Part shown: positions 1-5,616 of the stretch, piece by piece | How the letters are laid out: every line of letters begins with the position of its first letter | Numbering within the stretch: the first letter of the stretch is position 1 | DNA from: Actinomycetota bacterium | Lineage (GTDB): Bacteria > Actinomycetota > Actinomycetes > S36-B12 | Reading direction: 5' to 3' | NCBI GenBank assembly: GCA_016870425.1 | Contig: VGBQ01000142.1 | Span: 1 to 6,827, forward strand | Length of the DNA: 6,827 nt | The notes under the pieces: generated by a model | Told to the model about the DNA's origin: nothing | The model's input: only the letters and a program-made list of their open reading frames with translations | The model's database searches: none | Translations under genes and position numbers: made by a program

Positions 1-1
1 C

Positions 2-835
2 ACGGCCACCAAGATCGAGCTCATCGACCGGCTGGCAGGCGCAGGCCTTGGCATCGTTGAAGCGACGAGTTTCGTGCGCCCCGACCGCGTGCCGCAGCTT
101 GCTGATGCACGCGAGGTGATGGCGGGAATCGCGCGCCGCGACGGCGTGCGCTATCCCGTGCTCGTCCCCAACATGCGCGGCCTCGAGTTCGCGCTGGACG
201 CCGACGTCACCGACATCGCGATTTTCGCCAGCGCCACGGAGACCTTCGCCCAGCGCAATCTCGGGCGGGGGTACGACGCCCAGTGGGAGATGTTCGCGCC
301 AGTCGTCGCGCGCGCTCGAGCTGAGGGCCTGCGCGTGCGCGGCTACCTCTCCATGTGCTTCGGCGACCCCTGGGAGGGCGCGGTGCCCGCCGAGCAGGTC
401 GTCGCTGCCGTGACCCGCCTGCGCGATCTCGGGTGCGAATCGGTCAGCCTCGGCGACACCATCGGCGTCGCCACGCCGGGCCAGGTCATCGACATCGTGC
501 GCCGGCTTGTCGCCACCGGCGTACCCATCGATGAGATCGGCGTGCACTTCCACGACACCTACGGCCAGGCACTCGCCAACACCCTCGCCGCGCTGCGCGA
601 GGGCGTCACCACGGTGGATGCGTCCGCTGGTGGGCTAGGCGGCTGCCCCTACGCGAAGGCGGCCACGGGCAATCTCGCCACCGAGGACCTCGTCTACATG
701 CTCGACGGCCTCGGTATCTCCCATGGCGTCGACCTCGACGCTCTCGTCTCCACCAGCAGGTGGCTCGCGATGCGACTCGGACGACCGAGTCCCTCGCGCG
801 TCGTTCACGCTCGCCCAACCAAAGAGGAGCAGTGA
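2..835 (+). CDS. mvaB: Hydroxymethylglutaryl-CoA lyase, 5' truncated by window edge
   Basis: Cleaves (S)-3-hydroxy-3-methylglutaryl-CoA to acetoacetate and acetyl-CoA, the last step of leucine breakdown, in the cytoplasm. The open frame enters from the left edge (TATKIELIDRL...) and gives 277 residues. Family members have about 300, so roughly 20-35 N-terminal residues, including the Arg-Asp of the first catalytic motif, lie outside. Visible family marks are VEATSFV (residues 19-25, with the metal-site region Glu20), the HFH pair at about 182-184 (metal ligands), and the cysteine loop GGLGGCPYAKAATGN at about 210-224, with catalytic Cys215 and Asn224. TEDLVYML follows. A GTG at 74 is internal, because homology runs upstream of it. 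The stop overlaps the next start by one base (TGATG), so this is an operon member. Established: the family fold is a DRE-TIM metallolyase barrel. Inferred: leucine pathway role, from the neighbours. Confidence 0.93.
   Translation, partial: TATKIELIDRLAGAGLGIVEATSFVRPDRVPQLADAREVMAGIARRDGVRYPVLVPNMRGLEFALDADVTDIAIFASATETFAQRNLGRGYDAQWEMFAPVVARARAEGLRVRGYLSMCFGDPWEGAVPAEQVVAAVTRLRDLGCESVSLGDTIGVATPGQVIDIVRRLVATGVPIDEIGVHFHDTYGQALANTLAALREGVTTVDASAGGLGGCPYAKAATGNLATEDLVYMLDGLGISHGVDLDALVSTSRWLAMRLGRPSPSRVVHARPTKEEQ
824..829 (+). promoter_or_regulatory. Ribosome binding site of the acyl-CoA dehydrogenase gene
   Basis: GAGGAG lies 5 bases before the ATG at 835, inside the last codons of the lyase gene. 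It decides the start. An in-frame extension to 760 exists but has no comparable site and would add 25 residues that do not look like the family N-terminus. Confidence 0.75.
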
Positions 836-2022
836 TGGATCACCGTCTGCCCAGTGAGTACGCCGACCTGCAGAAGGCAGTGGCGGCGTTCGCGCAGGAT
901 GTCATCGCGCCGGTGATCGGCGATCTCTACGAGGCGCATGCCTTCCCCTACGACATCGTGCGGCAGATGGGGGAGATGGGCCTGTTCGGCCTGCCCTTCC
1001 CGGAGGAGTACGGCGGCATGGGCGGGGACTACTTCGCCCTGTGCCTCGCGCTCGAGGAGATTGCACGCGTCGACTCCTCCGTCGCCATCACGCTCGAGGC
1101 GGCGGTGAGCCTGGGCGCGATGCCGATCTATCGCTTCGGCACCGAGGAGCAGAAGCGCGAGTGGCTGCCGCGGCTCGTCGCCGGAGAGATGCTCGGCGCC
1201 TTCGGGCTTACCGAGCCGGGCGGCGGCACCGACGCGGGGGCCGCGCGCACGACCGCGCGCCTGGACGGCGATGAGTGGGTCATCAACGGCACGAAGTCCT
1301 TCATCACCAACTCCGGCACCGACATCACCGGCTTCGTCGCCGTGCTGGCCATTACCGGTGAGGGGCCCGACAGCGGCGGCTCCGCCGACGCGCCGGGCCA
1401 AGAGGGCAAGAAGGAGCTCTCGACCATCATCGTGCCGAGCGGCACGCCCGGATTCACCGTCTCGGCGCCCTACTCCAAGGTCGGCTGGAACTCGTCCGAC
1501 ACCCACGAGCTCGGCTTCGTCGACTGTCGCGTGCCCGCGGCCAACCTGCTCGGCACGCGGGGCAAGGGCTACGCGCAGTTCCTCCAGACGCTCGACGAGG
1601 GCCGCATCGCCATCGCCGCGCTCTCGGTTGGCCTCGCCCAGGGCTGCATCGACGAGTCGGTGCGCTACCTCCATGAGCGGCACGCCTTCGGCAAGCCGCT
1701 CTCGGCGTACCAGGCACTGGACTTCATGGTGGCCGACATGGAGGTCCGCGCCCACACCGCGCGCCTGGCGTACTACGACGCAGGTGCGCGCATGCTCGCG
1801 GAGGAGCCCTTCAAGAAGCAGGCGGCGGTCGCCAAGCTGCACGCCTCCAATGCGGCGGTCGAGAACGCCCGCTGGGCGACGCAGATTTTCGGCGGCTACG
1901 GCTTCATGAACGAATACCCGGTGGCCCGCTTCTGGCGCGACAGCAAGGTCCTCGAGATCGGTGAGGGCACAAACGAAGTGCAGCGCATGCTCATCGCCCG
2001 AGAGTTGGGCCTCGGTCGTTGA
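835..2022 (+). CDS. Acyl-CoA dehydrogenase, short/branched-chain (SCAD-like) type
   Basis: FAD enzyme that oxidises an acyl-CoA to the 2,3-enoyl-CoA and passes electrons to ETF; cytoplasmic, 395 residues. Family marks in order are GLPFPEEYGG (52-61), GLTEPGGGTDAG (124-135), NGTKSFITN (151-159), the FAD/dimer segment RHAFGKP (282-288), QIFGGYGF (350-357) and EIGEGTNEVQR (374-384). The catalytic base is expected to be Glu377 in GEGT. The alternative helix-G position used by isovaleryl-CoA dehydrogenases is Gly256 (LDEGR), so the active site is of short-chain/isobutyryl type. From memory, Streptomyces coelicolor pairs an HMG-CoA lyase gene with a broad branched-chain dehydrogenase gene (acdH), which fits this neighbourhood. 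Residues 174-193 form a Gly/Ser/Asp-rich loop about 10 residues longer than usual. The start is ATG after GAGGAG, overlapping the lyase stop. Substrate is inferred only; isobutyryl-, 2-methylbutyryl-, isovaleryl- or butyryl-CoA are all possible. Confidence 0.93.
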   Translation: MDHRLPSEYADLQKAVAAFAQDVIAPVIGDLYEAHAFPYDIVRQMGEMGLFGLPFPEEYGGMGGDYFALCLALEEIARVDSSVAITLEAAVSLGAMPIYRFGTEEQKREWLPRLVAGEMLGAFGLTEPGGGTDAGAARTTARLDGDEWVINGTKSFITNSGTDITGFVAVLAITGEGPDSGGSADAPGQEGKKELSTIIVPSGTPGFTVSAPYSKVGWNSSDTHELGFVDCRVPAANLLGTRGKGYAQFLQTLDEGRIAIAALSVGLAQGCIDESVRYLHERHAFGKPLSAYQALDFMVADMEVRAHTARLAYYDAGARMLAEEPFKKQAAVAKLHASNAAVENARWATQIFGGYGFMNEYPVARFWRDSKVLEIGEGTNEVQRMLIARELGLGR

Positions 2023-3326
2023 GGCTGTTGCCAGGTGCAGATTTCGCGCCGTTGGAGGAGCTTGACGCCTATCGCCAGTGGCTCTGGTCGCAGCAGCGCG
2101 ACTATGTCCGAGAGCACTCGGACCTCTACAGAGACGTCTGGACCGGGCACGACGTCCCGGAGAACCTGGACGACCTCGCAGCATTGCCGCTGGTCGACAA
2201 GGACATGCTCCGGGCGAGCCAGCGTGAGCATCCACCCTTCGGGGCCTACCTCGCTTCCGCGCCTGCGGACGTACGTCGAGTGCACCGCACGGGGGGCACC
2301 ACCGGGGAGGCGATGAACCTCGCGCTGTCGGCAGCGGACGCGGAGGACACCGCGGAGGTGGGTGCGCGCGCACAGCGCGCCTCAGGCCTCGGCCCGGGCG
2401 ATGTCGTCATCCACTGCCTCAACTACCAGCTTTGGATGGGTGGCTTCACCGATCACACGACCCTGGAGGCGACCGGAGCGACCGTCGTGCCCTTCGGCGT
2501 GGGCAACACCGATCTCCTCGTGCGCACGATCCGCGAGCTGGGCGTGACGGCGATCAGTTGCACGCCGAGCTATCCCGCCGTGCTCGAGCAGGTCCTGGCC
2601 GAGCAGGGTGTGGTGCCGCGCGACCTGGGCCTGCGGCTCGGGCTCTTCGGCGGCGAGGCGGCGCTGGACGTGCCCGGCTTCCGATCACGTCTCGAGCAGA
2701 CCTGGGGCTTTGCCGCGCGCAATAGCAACTACGGCGTCACCGATATCATGTGCAACTTCGCTGGCCAGTGCGAGCAGCAGGATGCCCTGCATTTCATGGC
2801 CATGGACGTGCTGCACCCGGAGCTGATCGACTCGGCGGCCGCGGTCCTGCCGTGGAAGTCCGGTTCCTCCGGCGAGCTCGTGCTCACCCACGTGGCCCGA
2901 GACTGCCAGCCGCTTGTGCGCTTTCGCACCGGCGACATCGTCACGCTGGAGTCCACTGAGCCATGCGCTTGCGGGCGCACCGCCCCACGCCTGCGAGTGA
3001 CGGGGCGCGCGGATGACATGGTCGTCGTACGCGGAGTCAATGTCTTCCCTACCTCGGTGGCCGCACTCGTCACGGCGGATCCAGCCCTGTCGGGGGAGTA
3101 CCGCATCGTGCTGCGCGGTGACGGCCCCTACGACACGCTGCCGCTGGAGATCGAGCGGGCGCGAGATGTCGACGAGCCATGGGAAGACATCCGTGCCCGT
3201 GTCGGGGCTCGCGCTCGAGCGGACCTGCGGGTCACGGCCGAAGTGAGCGTGCTTGACTTCGGCGCACTGCCGCGCACAGAGGGCAAGACCCGCCGCGTGG
3301 TGCGGATGAGCGAGGAGGAGGCCTAA
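2019..3326 (+). CDS. PaaK-type (phenylacetate-CoA ligase-like) acyl/aryl-CoA ligase
   Basis: ATP-dependent ligase of the adenylate-forming family (carboxylate + ATP + CoA to acyl-CoA + AMP + PPi), 435 residues, the usual PaaK length. Seen: the phosphate loop RTGGTTGEA (90-98), the NYGVTD aromatic-plus-acid motif (237-242), RFRTGDI (301-307, with the ribose-binding Asp306), a CACGRTAPRL stretch (316-325), the hinge GRADDMVVVRGVNVFP (329-344) and the C-terminal catalytic lysine in RTEGKTRRV (Lys423). Nothing in the sequence fixes the acid used: phenylacetate, another aromatic acid or a branched acid such as isovalerate are all open. The start is uncertain. TTG at 2019 overlaps the upstream stop as TTGA and suggests coupling, but no clear ribosome site precedes it. 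TTG at 2028 or 2052 are alternatives. Other paa genes are absent from the window, so no symbol is given. Confidence 0.87.
   Translation: MRLLPGADFAPLEELDAYRQWLWSQQRDYVREHSDLYRDVWTGHDVPENLDDLAALPLVDKDMLRASQREHPPFGAYLASAPADVRRVHRTGGTTGEAMNLALSAADAEDTAEVGARAQRASGLGPGDVVIHCLNYQLWMGGFTDHTTLEATGATVVPFGVGNTDLLVRTIRELGVTAISCTPSYPAVLEQVLAEQGVVPRDLGLRLGLFGGEAALDVPGFRSRLEQTWGFAARNSNYGVTDIMCNFAGQCEQQDALHFMAMDVLHPELIDSAAAVLPWKSGSSGELVLTHVARDCQPLVRFRTGDIVTLESTEPCACGRTAPRLRVTGRADDMVVVRGVNVFPTSVAALVTADPALSGEYRIVLRGDGPYDTLPLEIERARDVDEPWEDIRARVGARARADLRVTAEVSVLDFGALPRTEGKTRRVVRMSEEEA
3312..3321 (+). promoter_or_regulatory. Ribosome binding site of the enoyl-CoA hydratase gene
   Basis: GAGGAGGAGG sits 4 bases before ATG 3326, inside the last codons of the ligase gene. 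It gives GGAGG at a spacing of 4 or 7 bases and fixes the start, which overlaps the ligase stop by one base (TAATG). Confidence 0.8.
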
Positions 3327-4078
3327 TGTCGACGGTGCTCACCGAGGACCGCGGTCCCGTGCGGATCCTCACTCTCAACCGGCCTGAGCGCCTCAACGCC
3401 ATCACCGAGCGGCTAATCGCCGACCTCAACGCCGCGCTGTCAGCGGCACAGGCCGACCCCAGCGTGCGCGCCATCGTGCTGACCGGTGCGGGACGTGCCT
3501 TCTGCGCGGGCGATGACCTGCACGAATACGCCGAGCAGGCGAGCACGCGCGAGGCCACGCAGGCATACGTCGAGGAGCTCCAGCAGGTGACGCGCCACAT
3601 CGTGCTTGGTCGCGTGCCGGTCGTGGCCGCCGTGCACGGCTGGGCGGTGGGCGGAGGTTTCGAATGGGTGCTCGACTGCGACCTCGTCGTGGTGGGCGAG
3701 TCAGCGAAGGGCTTCTTCCCGGAGATGGGGCTCGGGCTGTTTGTCACCGGTGGCGTCACCGCGCTCCTGCCGCGCATCGTCGGGCTCTCGCGGGCGCGGC
3801 AACTGCTCATACTGGGGGAGCGCATCGACTCCGCTCAGATGCTCGACTGGGGCATCGCCCACTGGCGCGTGGCCGACGACGCCGTGCTCGATGAGGCCGT
3901 GGCGGTGGCCGAGCGTCTCGCCGGCCTGTCGGAGCGGGCGGTGACGGACCTGCGGCGCATCATGACGACCGTGTCGGTCGGCGATCTAGAGGCCGCGATG
4001 TCGGCGGAGACGGCGGCGACCGTGGCGGCCTTCGGAGATGCCGACGCCGCACGCCGCGTGCGCGACGCAGCGCCGTAG
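3326..4078 (+). CDS. Enoyl-CoA hydratase (crotonase family)
   Basis: Adds water to a 2-enoyl-CoA; cytoplasmic, 250 residues, close to the usual 255-260. Seen: LNRPERLNAI (17-26), the first oxyanion-hole segment AFCAGDDL (58-65), and the second oxyanion segment GWAVGGGFE (105-113). Glu113 and Glu133 (FFPEMGLG) stand 20 residues apart, exactly as Glu144 and Glu164 do in rat mitochondrial crotonase. Both catalytic acids are therefore present, and hydratase activity is more likely than an isomerase or a decarboxylase with only one acid. In a leucine-type operon it could hydrate 3-methylglutaconyl-CoA to HMG-CoA, handing product to the lyase encoded three genes upstream. It could equally hydrate products of the dehydrogenase encoded two genes before. 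It is the last gene of the operon: its stop lies 4 bases from the bioY stop on the other strand. Confidence 0.93.
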   Translation: MSTVLTEDRGPVRILTLNRPERLNAITERLIADLNAALSAAQADPSVRAIVLTGAGRAFCAGDDLHEYAEQASTREATQAYVEELQQVTRHIVLGRVPVVAAVHGWAVGGGFEWVLDCDLVVVGESAKGFFPEMGLGLFVTGGVTALLPRIVGLSRARQLLILGERIDSAQMLDWGIAHWRVADDAVLDEAVAVAERLAGLSERAVTDLRRIMTTVSVGDLEAAMSAETAATVAAFGDADAARRVRDAAP

Positions 4079-4082
4079 GGCT

Positions 4083-4679
4083 CTAGCGAAGGAGACCGGC
4101 CTTGCGCAGTCCCGCCCAGGTGAGCGGCAGCAGGCCCGCTGCCAGCGCGATCTTGACGACGTCGCCGATGAGGAACGGCGCGACGCCGAGCTGCAGCGCG
4201 GTCACCCAGGTGGCGTCGATGGCGTACTTCAGCCAGGTCACACCAACGGCGTAGATGACGAGATTGCCCAGGACCATGAGGCCGGCGGTGCGCCACACGG
4301 TGAGGGTGGCCCCGTGCTCAGCAACGCGGCCGACGATTCCGGCCGCGATGATGAAGCCGATGATGTAGCCGAAGCTCGCCATGGCGAAGCCCGAGGAACC
4401 CTCGGCGAACCACGGCACGCCCGCGACACCCGCGACGGCGTACAGCGACATGGCCAGGACACCGCGCAGGGAGCCCAGCGCCGCACCCGCGAGCAGGACG
4501 GCGAAGGTCTGCAGGGTCAGCGGCACCGGGGTGAAGGGCAGCGGGATGGCCACCTGGGCAGCGAGGCCGACGAAGGCGGCGCCGCCGAGGACGAGGATCG
4601 CCTGGCGGGCCAGGGAGCGGGCCCCCTCCGCGCGGTCGGTCCAGACGTCGGCGAGGACGGCGGGCTGGGCGACGGCCAT
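4083..4679 (-). CDS. bioY: BioY, biotin-binding S component of an ECF transporter
   Basis: Membrane protein that binds biotin with high affinity and delivers it inward, normally with an ECF ATPase/T-component module; 198 residues, typical length. About six hydrophobic segments follow a short polar N-terminus. Family marks are the PVPLTLQTFAVLLAGAALG stretch (51-69), GYIIGFIIAAGIVG (104-117) and GVAPFLIGDVVKIALAAG (165-182), the last carrying the GD..K signature (Asp173, Lys176) associated with the biotin site. The start is ATG at 4679, with GGAGG 6 bases upstream. The frame stays open to 5000, but the added residues are Arg/His/Pro-rich antisense of the leader and the DUF3145 gene. No bioM/bioN genes are adjacent, so it would use a shared energy module or act alone. 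It lies tail to tail with an operon whose missing carboxylase would be biotin-dependent. Confidence 0.95.
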   Translation of the reverse strand: MAVAQPAVLADVWTDRAEGARSLARQAILVLGGAAFVGLAAQVAIPLPFTPVPLTLQTFAVLLAGAALGSLRGVLAMSLYAVAGVAGVPWFAEGSSGFAMASFGYIIGFIIAAGIVGRVAEHGATLTVWRTAGLMVLGNLVIYAVGVTWLKYAIDATWVTALQLGVAPFLIGDVVKIALAAGLLPLTWAGLRKAGLLR

Positions 4680-4685
4680 GGGGTA

Positions 4686-4690
4686 CCTCC
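4686..4690 (-). promoter_or_regulatory. Ribosome binding site of bioY
   Basis: On the - strand GGAGG stands 6 bases before the ATG at 4679. It picks this start over the longer open frame. Confidence 0.8.
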
Positions 4691-4717
4691 GGTGGTGTGG
4701 TGCTTCGGCGTGTCGTG

Positions 4718-4740
4718 ACCCTATCCAATGCGCGCATCGG
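4718..4740 (-). promoter_or_regulatory. Putative bioY promoter -10 with adjacent palindromic operator candidate
   Basis: On the - strand TAGGGT (4723-4718) fits the actinobacterial TANNNT -10 pattern and would start transcription near 4711, about 30 bases before the gene. Directly upstream (4725-4740) is a palindrome: a perfect 10-base core ATGCGCGCAT (4728-4737), with CC and GG arms one mismatch further out. It falls in the -10/-35 spacer, where a repressor would block polymerase. CCCCGGGG (4741-4748) follows. No recognisable -35 is present, and the palindrome does not match the BirA or BioQ sites I remember. Confidence 0.35.
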
Positions 4741-4754
4741 CCCCGGGGACGGTC

Positions 4755-4760
4755 TAGGGT
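4755..4760 (+). promoter_or_regulatory. Putative -10 element for the DUF3145 gene
   Basis: TAGGGT fits the actinobacterial TANNNT -10 and would start a transcript around 4767, giving a leader of about 108 bases. No convincing -35 precedes it. The call rests on this hexamer and its position alone. Confidence 0.3.
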
Positions 4761-4774
4761 GGGATCACCGTGAA

Positions 4775-4859
4775 GGGCTGAGGCCCGGCGGGTCGGCCAA
4801 GCCGCCCCTGTCGGGCAGGCCCGGCTCCGGGTGAGGACGCAGGGGAAGGCGAACCTCAC
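4775..4859 (+). other. GC-rich leader with several potential hairpins upstream of the DUF3145 gene
   Basis: Possible stems are GGGC/GCCC (4775-4778 with 4783-4786), GGCGG/CCGCC (4787-4791 with 4802-4806) or the competing CGGC/GCCG (4794-4797 with 4801-4804), and GTGAGG/CCTCAC (4831-4836 with 4854-4859). The last has a 17-base purine-rich loop and ends one base before the ribosome binding site. GC-rich DNA forms such stems by chance, and I recognise no riboswitch class. Confidence 0.3.
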
Positions 4860-4860
4860 G

Positions 4861-4867
4861 AAGGAGG
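4861..4867 (+). promoter_or_regulatory. Ribosome binding site of the DUF3145 gene
   Basis: AAGGAGG, a near-perfect Shine-Dalgarno, stands 7 bases before ATG 4875. It argues that the long N-terminus is really translated. Confidence 0.85.
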
Positions 4868-4874
4868 CCACGGC

Positions 4875-5438
4875 ATGTCCACGATGCCACCATCGCGGTC
4901 GGCGACGCATCCGTCGATGCTGCCGCCGACCCTGCCGACGCATGGCCGCGCACGCGGCGTCGTCTTCTTGCACGCGGTGCCCCGCGCCCTGTGCCCCCAT
5001 GTCGAGTGGGCGCTGAGCGCCATCGTCGACTCGGAGATCCGCCTCGACTGGCAGCCTCAGCCCGTCTCGCCGCCGCTGCTGCGGGCCGAGTTGCCCTGGG
5101 TGGGGCGCCCCGGTCTTGGCTCCCGCTTCATGAGTGCGCTCAAGGCCATCCCCGACCTCGTCGTCGAGGTGACCGAGGATCCGTCACCGGGCCGCGAGGG
5201 CGAGCGCTATGCGCTCACTCCGACCCTCGGCCTGCATCGCGCGATCATCGGGGTGCACGGCGACATCCTCGTGTCGGAGGATCGGCTGCGGGCCGCCGTC
5301 GCTGGTGCGGAGTCGACGGGGGCGCAGCTCAAGGACGGGATCGCCTACCTGCTCGGCACCGCGTGGGACGCCGAGCTCGAGCCCTACCGCGCAGCGGGCG
5401 AGGACACCCCGGTGCGGGTGCTCCATCACGTCGTCTGA
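4875..5438 (+). CDS. DUF3145 family protein (function unknown)
   Basis: 187 residues, no signal peptide or membrane segment, probably cytoplasmic. I recognise the actinobacterial DUF3145 family from RGVVFLHAVPRALCPHVEWAL (about residues 27-47), where family members carry a similar G-V-x-x-H-x-x-P-x-x-LCPHVEWA start. Further support comes from the mid-region LDWQPQPV, ELPWVGRPG and EVTEDPSPGREGERYALTP (about 98-116), and from GVHGDILVSEDRLRAA (about 126-141). The function of the family is not known to me. The first 26 residues (Ser/Pro/Thr/Arg-rich) precede the conserved domain and look disordered. The ATG is nevertheless well supported by AAGGAGG at 7 bases. A start nearer the domain would have no comparable site. 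The gene is divergent from bioY across 195 bp and convergent with the nuclease-like gene downstream; neither neighbour suggests a role. Confidence 0.87.
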   Translation: MSTMPPSRSATHPSMLPPTLPTHGRARGVVFLHAVPRALCPHVEWALSAIVDSEIRLDWQPQPVSPPLLRAELPWVGRPGLGSRFMSALKAIPDLVVEVTEDPSPGREGERYALTPTLGLHRAIIGVHGDILVSEDRLRAAVAGAESTGAQLKDGIAYLLGTAWDAELEPYRAAGEDTPVRVLHHVV

Positions 5439-5531
5439 GCGCGCCAGCCAAGCGAGCGCACGACCATCACGCGGCCGTGCGCGCGGGCGCCCTTCCGCAG
5501 CACGCGCCGACAACGGGTCTGCTTCACGCCG

Positions 5532-5604
5532 GAGAATTGCTCTATAGGCTCGTCAAGGACGCGATAGTGCAACGTGAGGGCGTAAAGCGGCCCCGCAGAT
5601 TCTC
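5532..5604. other. Nested inverted-repeat element, possible structured RNA in the 3' flank of the nuclease-like gene
   Basis: An outer pair GAGAAT/ATTCTC (5532-5537 with 5599-5604) encloses two possible hairpins. The first, 5537-5572, pairs TTGC/GCAA and CTAT/ATAG around a single T-T mismatch, then CGTC/GACG with an AAG loop. The second pairs GGGC/GCCC (5578-5581 with 5590-5593). Together they would form a three-way junction of about 73 bases. Its near edge is 29 bases past the nuclease-like gene's stop, so it would lie in that gene's 3' untranslated region if transcription continues. Pairings were read by eye and no energy was calculated. Confidence 0.4.
5537..5572. repeat. 36-bp imperfect palindrome, copy A (downstream flank of the nuclease-like gene)
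   Basis: Pattern TTGCTCTA-N19-ATA-N2-GCAA. It matches copy B at 6724-6759 in length and at 21 of 36 positions, with agreement concentrated at the two ends (the first 8 bases, and 7 of the last 9). Its arms pair as TTGC/GCAA and CTAT/ATAG. Confidence 0.5.
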
Positions 5605-5616
5605 GACTCACGTACC

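Noticed and set aside
74..76. GTG as the start of the HMG-CoA lyase
   Set aside because: Clear homology (TATKIELIDRLAGAGLGIVE) continues upstream in the same frame to the window edge, so this codon is internal.
805..2373. A 522-codon open frame on the - strand across the dehydrogenase and ligase genes
   Set aside because: Antisense shadow: strong G/C third-position bias on the + strand removes stops from this frame. The product is Arg/Ala/His-rich with no family features.
3232..3825. A 197-codon - strand frame across the ligase/hydratase junction
   Set aside because: Ser/Arg/Thr-rich shadow with no ribosome site, opposite two well-supported genes.
4038..4718. A 226-codon + strand frame antisense to bioY
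   Set aside because: Composition is Gly/Asp/Glu/Arg low-complexity and nothing resembles a known family, whereas the opposite strand is clearly BioY.
4680..4760. Biotin-responsive riboswitch or BirA/BioQ site before bioY
   Set aside because: The predicted leader is only about 30 bases, and no BirA-like or BioQ-like half-sites are seen. Only an unassigned palindrome is present.
4680..5000. N-terminal extension of BioY to a start at 5000
   Set aside because: The added residues are Arg/His/Pro-rich antisense of the leader and the DUF3145 gene. GGAGG before ATG 4679 gives the family-typical start.
5531..5605. tRNA gene, because the length (~73 bases) and outer stem resemble an acceptor arm
   Set aside because: There is no TTCGA-type T loop, no plausible anticodon arm, and no CCA or discriminator context.
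5426..5611. A 61-codon GTG-started gene on the - strand between the convergent genes
   Set aside because: No ribosome site, it overlaps the end of the DUF3145 gene, and the stretch is better described as inverted repeats. I keep only the suggestion to search its peptide.
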